Part shown: piece after piece, positions 44,721 through 50,378 of the stretch | Layout: every line of letters starts with the position of its first letter | How positions within the stretch are numbered: position 1 is the first letter of the stretch | IMG/VR virus record: IMGVR_UViG_3300041405_000027 | Span: 1 to 50,378 of that record | Origin: a virus | Direction: 5' to 3' (one strand) | DNA: 50,378 nt | Program-made: the position numbers and the translations under genes | Notes under the pieces: model-generated | Told to the model about the DNA's origin: nothing | What the model saw: the letters and a program-made list of their open reading frames with translations, nothing else | Databases searched by the model: none

Positions 44721-46421
44721 ATGGCAGACCAAAAGAAAATCAGCGAGCTTCCGTTAGCGTCAAGTGTTAGCGACGGTGACGTGCTCGTCGGAGTCGTACA
44801 GGAAGGCGTGACCAAGCGGACTGCGGCGGCCTCGCTCTGGAACTACATCAAGTCAAAGGTCATTACGCTGTTAGGGCTGCGTGGCGCTGATTTCAGCGAC
44901 TACACCGGCATTGATATGACTGGCGTTGCGGATAGCACCGCTGCGCTACAGGCGGCTTTGATCAGTGGGGTAACTCGGTTCACAGGCAAAGGTACAATAA
45001 AGTTCACGGCGACGCTGAGTATTCCGGTTGGGGTAGTTATTGACGGCAACGACCAGTTACGACTGCTGTATTCGGGTCCGGTTGGCGGTGACGCAATTAC
45101 ATTTACCGAAGCTGCGTCGGGCGCAAAATACCTTTCTGGGCTGCGGAACCTTAGACTGCTTTCAAGCGTTCGCGGTCGCTACGGCGTTACGTCCCCCAAA
45201 AGTGCGAACGCTTGGAGCCGACAATATCGTTTCGACTTCACGGGCTTTCAATCTTATGACGTATCTGAAGGGTTGACCATCGCCGTTAACTATTGGGATC
45301 GCGTGCTGAACCTTGGCGACTTCCGACGCTGTACGTTACGTCGTTTTCATATCATCGGCGGCTGGCCTGCTACCGACACGAACGGTACTGACCACGCAAA
45401 CACAGGGCTTTACGTTTCAGCGAATACCGGCGCTATTGGCCTCACCGTGAATGACGGTGATTTCACCAGCTGTTCGCACCCTATTAACCTTGGCGACGGG
45501 GTTGAGGGGCACGAGATCACAGGAACAGAGTCCGTTAGTTGTTGGGACGCTCTGACATACTCAAACTCCGGGGAAGAGCCCGGAGGTTTCATCGACAACA
45601 ACCACTGGAATGCTAGCCACGCATGCGTTACAGGTAGCAAGCGGGTAGAGATTCAATTCGGCCAGAACAGCGGGTATCGTAGCTCAGGCATGGCGGTGCA
45701 TTCGCTAGGTTGGACCGGTATCGGCCTCGCCGACTGCAACTACAAAGTGACGATCGGCAATTTCCACGTTGTACCCGGCAGCGCAACCCCGCTTGATGAT
45801 TCATGGGCCTTCAGATTCACTAACTGCGCAGCTACTTTCCTGCACATTAAGGGTTTTGATATCTCCTTGCAAATGACCGGGGCGATCTTGCTGGATACCG
45901 TTACTGGAATTAGGGTAGACGCCGGCACCGCGCGCGGATGCACTACTTTCTGCAAAGTTCTAACCAGTGCGTCCGATGTGAAAATGACTAACATTGATGC
46001 TTCAAATTCTGACGCTTCGTTGCTATCAGTCCCAGTTGGGTACAACCCGACAGGAATATATCTGCAACGAATCCCTCAGGGCTCTTTGAACAGTCCTGTC
46101 AGCCTAAGCATAAACGCAAGTTCCGACTTCACGATCCAGCCGAAGTCAGGGCAAACAACAGTTTCCACTAGCGGGACGGTGACAGCTAACCTGATCATGT
46201 CAAAGGTTGGGGCAAGCGCTGGCGACATAGTTGACCTGAAGTATGTCAACTCGGGGACGGCCGGAACCACCGTTACCATTCTCAATGGAGCTGGCGGTAC
46301 GACCTTGAATATTCTCAGGTCCGGGGTGTCTGAGCGATACTTCATTCGCTACCGTTACAATGGGACCACGTGGTCGTGTGACTATCTCGTTCTAGACCTT
46401 GATGCGACTAAGAGAACCTAA
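44721..46421 (+). CDS. tail spike or fibre with beta-helix, 566 aa
   Basis: The N-terminal 60 residues (KKISELPLASSVSDGDVLVG) are a typical particle-attachment start. The body (DMTGVADSTAALQAALISGV ... NDGDFTSCSHPINLGDGVEG) is the pectate-lyase-like right-handed beta-helix of phage spikes that bind and often cut surface polysaccharide. The C-terminal part (TVSTSGTVTANLIMS) is a beta-rich cap. No depolymerase class can be fixed by sight. The ribosome site is weak. Confidence 0.85.
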   Translation: MADQKKISELPLASSVSDGDVLVGVVQEGVTKRTAAASLWNYIKSKVITLLGLRGADFSDYTGIDMTGVADSTAALQAALISGVTRFTGKGTIKFTATLSIPVGVVIDGNDQLRLLYSGPVGGDAITFTEAASGAKYLSGLRNLRLLSSVRGRYGVTSPKSANAWSRQYRFDFTGFQSYDVSEGLTIAVNYWDRVLNLGDFRRCTLRRFHIIGGWPATDTNGTDHANTGLYVSANTGAIGLTVNDGDFTSCSHPINLGDGVEGHEITGTESVSCWDALTYSNSGEEPGGFIDNNHWNASHACVTGSKRVEIQFGQNSGYRSSGMAVHSLGWTGIGLADCNYKVTIGNFHVVPGSATPLDDSWAFRFTNCAATFLHIKGFDISLQMTGAILLDTVTGIRVDAGTARGCTTFCKVLTSASDVKMTNIDASNSDASLLSVPVGYNPTGIYLQRIPQGSLNSPVSLSINASSDFTIQPKSGQTTVSTSGTVTANLIMSKVGASAGDIVDLKYVNSGTAGTTVTILNGAGGTTLNILRSGVSERYFIRYRYNGTTWSCDYLVLDLDATKRT

Positions 46422-46424
46422 ACA

Positions 46425-48215
46425 ATGACCACCTACGCAACCGGCAACCCGATTGGCTCAACAGCCGCAAAAGACCTGTACGACAACGCCGAGAACCTCG
46501 ATTTTTACTCACTCGGCCCTCTGGACTACTACCCTGACCGCCTAAACGTTAATCGGATATCCCTACGAGGCATCGAAAACCGGGCCAATACTGCGCTGGC
46601 GAACACCGGATTCGTGGATATCGGCGATTACGACGCGGACGGCCCATTGACCCTGACGCTGCGCAATCAGGTCTTCACGAAAGACGGGCAGTTCTATAGT
46701 CCTAGCGCCGCTCTTGTGCTGCCCTACACCACCGTGAACAACTGGACCACTGACGCGCCTAATTTCGTGAATCGGGGCGACTTCGTTCTTCGCCAAGACC
46801 TCGGACAACCGACTGGCGCTACGCTTATTGGCGCAGTGGACGAAGACGGAAATACGACAACCGTTCAGCTTGAACTGCTCAAAAACAAGTCTGAATTCTT
46901 GATTGTTGACTCTATCGCGGCGGCACGGCTAGTTCCTGCAAGCTTCAAAGGGATCATCGCGACTACCGGTTACTACGCGGGGTCGGCAGACGGCGGTGCT
47001 ATGTACCGTATCGACCTGTCGGACACGACTTCGGCCGATAACAGCTTCACTACCCTTGTCAGCACTGGCGGCGTACGACGCAAGATTGTTTACGAGGACA
47101 AGTTAACGGTAAAGCAAGCCGGCGCAAAAGGCGACTACACAAAGGTTTCGAACACCGGCACGGATGACGCTATCGCATTGCAGCGGGCGCACGACCTAAC
47201 CCCACGTGGCGTGACGGTTTTCTACCCGCTCGGACTCTACTACACCTCCGTTACTATTTTTTGGAATGGTGGCAGCAACGTCGAATTCCAATCCCGCGCA
47301 ACCTCAACTGACGAGGCAAAATGCGCTATCGTCGGAGAGTTGACCCTTGACGGCGTTGTCCATGCGCAAGTTGGCGACACGACATTCAGTGGCCAGTACA
47401 AAAACGTGGTGATCACGCGAAAGACTGGAACGTGGACCAGTAGTGTTCGCGGTCTTATATGCTCCGGCGTAGACCAACAAGTGTTTGAAGACTGCGCTGT
47501 GTACCGACACGGTATCGGCGTCCACGTAAACGGGCAATTGAACCCTTGGTTCAGCCGTCTTAATACTTGGATGTGTACGGGCTACCACGTAAAAATCTCA
47601 CAATGCGTAGAGCCCCGTTTTAATAACTGCCGCTTCGGGCGAAATGGCGGCGTTGACGTTATCTCGGACGGCTATGTACTGGTGGACGGAGCGGGGGGTA
47701 TTCAGGTCGATACCGTTGATTTCACCGCGTGCCAATTCAACCAGTCGGGCGCCTTAGCCAACATGGTCATGCGCGTTATCAACTACAACAACCCGAACGG
47801 TATTTTTACTTTCACCAGTTGCCACATGGAAGGCTGGGGAACTTATGTTCTCGGTATCGACGCCACCACGCCACGCCTGCAACGAGTAAAATTCATCGGA
47901 TGCACCATCACCAGCGACAGCGCTTCACAGTTCATTGGTGGGTTAGGTGCGGCCCTAGAAGACTTGCAAATCACTGGCTGCACAATCGCGGCAACAATGA
48001 CGTTCGATCATGTGCACACCGCGTCGATGAACTCTAGCCACCTTCTTGGAAATTTGATTATTAACCGAGGAGATACTATTACCACTAGCAACCGGATTAT
48101 AGGCAACGTAACGCTGACGGGAGGTGACGGCAAGCTAACGCTTATGTGCAACCAGATCTCCGGTACGGTCAACGATACTTTCACAGGCACGAGGTCCATT
48201 AGCGGTAACATCTAG
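46425..48215 (+). CDS. second tail spike with beta-helix, 596 aa
   Basis: The start (TYATGNPIGSTAAKDLYDNA) is the attachment motif typical of spikes in Pseudomonas and enterobacterial phages. AGAKGDYTKVSNTGTDDAIA (about residues 228-247) opens the beta-helix domain. Two spikes in tandem suggest broad or switchable host recognition. It begins four bases after the first spike and ends before a strong terminator. Confidence 0.87.
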   Translation: MTTYATGNPIGSTAAKDLYDNAENLDFYSLGPLDYYPDRLNVNRISLRGIENRANTALANTGFVDIGDYDADGPLTLTLRNQVFTKDGQFYSPSAALVLPYTTVNNWTTDAPNFVNRGDFVLRQDLGQPTGATLIGAVDEDGNTTTVQLELLKNKSEFLIVDSIAAARLVPASFKGIIATTGYYAGSADGGAMYRIDLSDTTSADNSFTTLVSTGGVRRKIVYEDKLTVKQAGAKGDYTKVSNTGTDDAIALQRAHDLTPRGVTVFYPLGLYYTSVTIFWNGGSNVEFQSRATSTDEAKCAIVGELTLDGVVHAQVGDTTFSGQYKNVVITRKTGTWTSSVRGLICSGVDQQVFEDCAVYRHGIGVHVNGQLNPWFSRLNTWMCTGYHVKISQCVEPRFNNCRFGRNGGVDVISDGYVLVDGAGGIQVDTVDFTACQFNQSGALANMVMRVINYNNPNGIFTFTSCHMEGWGTYVLGIDATTPRLQRVKFIGCTITSDSASQFIGGLGAALEDLQITGCTIAATMTFDHVHTASMNSSHLLGNLIINRGDTITTSNRIIGNVTLTGGDGKLTLMCNQISGTVNDTFTGTRSISGNI

Positions 48216-48223
48216 CCAAACAA

Positions 48224-48254
48224 AAACCCCGCCTAATAAGCGGGGTTTCTTTTA
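48224..48254 (+). terminator. terminator of the late operon
   Basis: AAACCCCGC and GCGGGGTTT form a perfect nine-pair stem with a seven-base loop and a T-rich tail. It also separates the convergent leftward operon. Confidence 0.92.
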
Positions 48255-48259
48255 GTGGA

Positions 48260-48535
48260 TTAAGGCGTGAGGTCCAGCGCAGATTCTCCAGCGTATTCGA
48301 TGATTGCTCTTTTTTCTCCTTTGCCATCCCATTTATATTTCAGTGGCCGCCAAAGGCTATCTGTCTTTATTTTGTCAACCTTAAATTTGAAATTAACATC
48401 CCATCCGCTTACCGTTCCATCCTCATGAAATTCCTCAATAATAATTGCAGTTACGTCAGGGCCAGGCGTTGCAAAGACGAACAAATATGCAACGCCAAGC
48501 TTTATGTTGAATCCTTGCTGATCTATGTATTCCAT
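48260..48535 (-). CDS. hypothetical protein, 91 aa, last gene of leftward operon
   Basis: The product is beta-rich with hydrophobic start and charged end (VAYLFVFATPGPDVTAIIIE ... KWDGKGEKRAIIEYAG). No family recognised. Weak GAGAG before the ATG. It converges with the late operon at the shared terminator. Confidence 0.75.
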   Translation of the reverse strand: MEYIDQQGFNIKLGVAYLFVFATPGPDVTAIIIEEFHEDGTVSGWDVNFKFKVDKIKTDSLWRPLKYKWDGKGEKRAIIEYAGESALDLTP

Positions 48536-48556
48536 GGTAGTTACTTACTCTCTTCA

Positions 48557-48751
48557 CTAATGAATAGTTGGTCCAGTCGGCAGAACCATCGGCTCTTCAC
48601 CTTCATAACAACGCTCAGCAATCAACACGCTAAAGTCGCCACCTTTGCACGGACTCATCTCGATATTGAATCCAGATTCAGCCAAGTTAACCACCAGATC
48701 CGAAACCATGTCTGGAAACGGGAAGAATTTCAGTTTGATTCGTTGGCTCAT
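48557..48751 (-). CDS. hypothetical protein, 64 aa
   Basis: The ATG at 48751 follows AAGGA by nine bases; the in-frame ATG at 48760 would leave no spacing. Product: SQRIKLKFFPFPDMVSDLVV, then a Cys-containing beta region. No family. It overlaps the upstream proline-rich gene as ATGA. Confidence 0.72.
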   Translation of the reverse strand: MSQRIKLKFFPFPDMVSDLVVNLAESGFNIEMSPCKGGDFSVLIAERCYEGEEPMVLPTGPTIH

Positions 48752-48855
48752 TTTCCGCATTCCTTACATTTACTATGCGATGGTTTTGGTGGTGCAGCTG
48801 GTGCTGGCGGTCTAACTGCATTTGGTGGTACTGGTTGCGCTGCTTTTGCTGTCAT
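48748..48855 (-). CDS. 35-aa proline-rich protein with CKECGK tail
   Basis: ATGA overlaps at both ends. The product is Pro/Ala-rich (VRPPAPAAPPKPSHS) and ends in KCKECGK, half of a zinc ribbon. It may be a disordered linker protein. The function is unknown. Confidence 0.55.
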   Translation of the reverse strand: MTAKAAQPVPPNAVRPPAPAAPPKPSHSKCKECGK

Positions 48856-49058
48856 TTAATCGGCTTCCGTATTTCCTGCAATCCCGAACATTCGTTACAG
48901 TAAATGACCCCGTAACTCCTTAGAAACACGCCACCACTACCGCTGATTTCGTGCTTGCAACTGCAAACTTTCTCTGAGAACTCTAAGTTCTTCGCGCATC
49001 TCGACAATTCCAGCGAGGAACATGTTTTTCTCTGGTCCTGATTGGTATGGTGATTCAC
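48852..49058 (-). CDS. Cys-rich protein overlapping its neighbour, 68 aa
   Basis: A GTG at 49058 has GGAGGG six bases upstream. The second half has CSC and CNEC, a likely zinc site (VCSCKHEISGSGGVFLRSYG). Its first 122 bases also encode the C-terminus of the gene at 48937 in another frame. A shorter start inside the overlap is possible. Confidence 0.5.
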   Translation of the reverse strand: MNHHTNQDQRKTCSSLELSRCAKNLEFSEKVCSCKHEISGSGGVFLRSYGVIYCNECSGLQEIRKPIK

Positions 49059-49125
49059 TCTTTCCCTCCAGATAGGCTACTTTGCCTTCTAGGTAATAAC
49101 GGTTACTTAAGGCTTTATGTTGCAT
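48937..49125 (-). CDS. Rmf/CrpP-like small protein, 62 aa
   Basis: YYLEGKVAYLEGKSESPYQSG followed by FLAGIVEMREEL resembles the short Rmf/CrpP pattern (xxGxxAxxxGxxxxPY, then WxxG) seen in ribosome modulation factor and phage homologues. The C-terminus is a short coiled coil. The assignment is tentative. A GGG-containing site lies nine bases before the ATG. Confidence 0.65.
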   Translation of the reverse strand: MQHKALSNRYYLEGKVAYLEGKSESPYQSGPEKNMFLAGIVEMREELRVLRESLQLQARNQR

Positions 49126-49340
49126 GCTGATTTACCCATTGCTTTCAGTGCGGCAGTCAATCTAGGCGTTTGTGGCGCCTCAATAGCTGCTGCGATTAAT
49201 TCGTTTAGTGCTAACTTGCGTGCTGCGTGACGATCCTTGTTTTGGATGCTGTGACACTTGATGCAAGCCAGGTTCGGCAAGTAGCGACGACCTGCTAACT
49301 CGGGATGAAGCTCGCACTCCTTGCCGTAGACTGATCTCAT
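49107..49340 (-). CDS. zinc-binding HNH-like small protein, 77 aa
   Basis: ECELHPELAGRRYLPNLACI, then KCHSIQNKDRHAARK: a short Cys/His set that resembles a truncated HNH or zinc ribbon, common in phage accessory operons. The active-site His pair is not clear, so nuclease activity is uncertain. ATGA overlap upstream. Confidence 0.75.
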   Translation of the reverse strand: MRSVYGKECELHPELAGRRYLPNLACIKCHSIQNKDRHAARKLALNELIAAAIEAPQTPRLTAALKAMGKSACNIKP

Positions 49341-50212
49341 TGATTCAGCTCCTTGACCTTGTCGATGGCGCGGTTGAATCCGATGGCTTGCTCACTTTGA
49401 TCGTTCTGAAAGCAGTCTTCGCACTCGCGCTCCGGCAGCACCACCGATGCCGGCGCGGGCTGCTCGGCTGCATGACGGAAGACCGGAAAGGAGTCGCTCC
49501 AATCTTCAGGATGATCGGACTTATCATCGGGCTCTGATTGCTCTACGAGACCGGAGTGTTGGCATTGAGTCAGCCACGCCACCGGCTCACCCTGCCCACC
49601 CTTCAGACGCTCGATCTCATCTACCGCGTCGTTGTACAGGCTTTCGAAGCTTTCGGATTTCAGCCGCTCGATTTCGGCGCGTGCCGCCTGGAGATTGTCG
49701 ATCATCGTGCCGCGTTCTTCGCTCCAGCAGCCATCATTGAACTTAACCGTATCCTTCCATTCTTTGGCTTCTGTGTGGGCCTGCTCAAGTTCTCCTGCCT
49801 GCCGCTCAACTTGAGCCTTCCACATGTCGCGGTTTCGCTCGATGCGTTCGTTCTCCGCCGTCAGCCGTGCGATGATAGCTTGCAGTTCGGCGAGTTCGGG
49901 CGGTGCGGTGTAGAGCTGCGCCACACAATCATCGGTAGCGAAATAACCGCGACCATAATCCTGCACGGTAACTTCTTCGCAGTTCTCTAGCAGGATAGCG
50001 TCCACCGGCTGGCGCTCGACGACAGGGGCGGCGCGCTTGTTCCAGCAGGCTACCAAGTAATTTTCGGTCCCTTCGTATTCTTCTCCGCCCATTAGGGCTT
50101 CGCATCCATCTTTAATGCGGTCGCAGAATACTGCAGGAGAACCAGAGTAGATGGTTAATTTTGCCTGCGACCCGCAGAACGGGCACGGCAACAACTCAAT
50201 TTTACCGCTCAT
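49337..50212 (-). CDS. Lar-like restriction-alleviation protein with coiled coil, 291 aa
   Basis: The N-terminus (IELLPCPFCGSQAKLTIY ... NYLVACWNKRAA, residues 1-62) matches the Lar family zinc ribbon, named for relief of type I restriction in the Rac prophage. Residues ~105-205 form a long coiled coil (LQAIIARLTAENERIERNRD). The C-terminal part (GEPVAWLTQCQHSG) is a module seen in Ea22-like phage proteins. Together with the methyltransferase it suggests counter-restriction, though the Lar-like domain alone is not proof. Confidence 0.85.
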   Translation of the reverse strand: MSGKIELLPCPFCGSQAKLTIYSGSPAVFCDRIKDGCEALMGGEEYEGTENYLVACWNKRAAPVVERQPVDAILLENCEEVTVQDYGRGYFATDDCVAQLYTAPPELAELQAIIARLTAENERIERNRDMWKAQVERQAGELEQAHTEAKEWKDTVKFNDGCWSEERGTMIDNLQAARAEIERLKSESFESLYNDAVDEIERLKGGQGEPVAWLTQCQHSGLVEQSEPDDKSDHPEDWSDSFPVFRHAAEQPAPASVVLPERECEDCFQNDQSEQAIGFNRAIDKVKELNQ

Positions 50213-50378
50213 TCTCTTGCTCCCGATTCGGTGGGTTTGTTCTTCTCGATAGACTCTGCTAGCCAGCGCTGTAGCGATTCCTCGTAAATGGTTTCGCCCT
50301 CGCAGTGATCCAGCAGGTAGCCAACGAATTGATCGAACACCTTGAGCTCCGCATTCCGCTGCTCGGCGGCTGTCAGGC
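50209..50378 (-). CDS. small coiled-coil protein, C-terminal part (starts at 148)
   Basis: This is the second part of the gene that crosses the joint. The frame enters from base 1, continues at 50342 and ends with TGA at 50211-50209, which overlaps the ATG of the Lar-like gene as ATGA. The C-terminus (VFDQFVGYLLDHCEGETIYE) is acidic and helical. Bases 50343-50378 repeat bases 1-36. Confidence 0.85.
   Translation of the reverse strand, partial: LTAAEQRNAELKVFDQFVGYLLDHCEGETIYEESLQRWLAESIEKNKPTESGARE
50343..50378. repeat. terminal direct repeat, right copy
   Basis: Identical to bases 1-36; see the left copy. It shows that the sequence closes to a circle of 50,342 bases. Confidence 0.95.

Noticed and set aside
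48965-48980. Degenerate match TTTCTCTGAGAAC to the operator-like site
   Set aside because: The centre is one base short and it lies inside coding sequence.
1-50378. tRNA genes, CRISPR arrays, insertion sequences, integrase and attachment site
   Set aside because: None found by eye; no cloverleaf with a T-loop, no spaced repeats, no transposase or recombinase motif.

Overview
The window is a complete tailed-phage genome of the siphovirus type. It was opened at an arbitrary point: bases 1-36 are repeated exactly at 50343-50378, and one gene (93 codons, GTG start) reads through the joint, so the unique circle is 50,342 bp. The host is probably a gammaproteobacterium and most likely Pseudomonas-like, judging from moderate GC, strong Shine-Dalgarno sites and accessory families typical of such phages. 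The host is an inference. I found no tRNA, CRISPR array, integrase, transposase or CI-type repressor. A P22-type Cro homologue is present.

Layout. (1) A leftward operon of small accessory genes runs from 799 to 1 and, across the joint, from 50378 to 48260. It includes several tiny membrane proteins and a Lar-like protein. (2) At 900-1838 lie endolysin, Rz and Rz1 (rightward). (3) From 7036 down to 1777 lie leftward genes: an unknown 186-aa protein, a DNA methyltransferase, a recombination set (RecE-like exonuclease, an unknown partner, a small protein with an SSB-type tail), an HNH endonuclease and two helix-turn-helix proteins. (4) At 7277-20595 is a long rightward early operon: Cro, a DUF1376 replication protein, a DnaC-like loader, DnaB helicase, a NUMOD3/PD-(D/E)XK nuclease, a SLOG protein, many small overlapping genes, a second HNH gene and a metallophosphoesterase. 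(5) At 20596-21154 is a gene-poor control region with a strong promoter, a structured RNA and a terminator. (6) At 21155-48215 lie holin, terminase, head, neck, tail and two tail spikes, all rightward. The exceptions are portal and MuF-like genes, which form an inverted block (24478-26787), and two leftward moron insertions (31192-31960 and 36371-36580) that carry their own promoters.

How it works together. Cro sits at a divergent promoter beside a palindromic site. GTTCTCCGGAGAAC or a close variant occurs six times, always at a gene boundary, twice at a promoter and twice over a ribosome binding site. This suggests a genome-wide regulator of a stoperator-like kind. Late expression probably starts at 20740 and meets a terminator before the holin, as in lambda pR'-6S-tR', so late genes would need an antiterminator or an RNA-based bypass. 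The gp3-type small terminase suggests headful packaging, which fits a circularly permuted assembly.

Most small accessory genes have no function I can name. Many start codons were chosen from ATGA or TAATG overlaps and Shine-Dalgarno positions.
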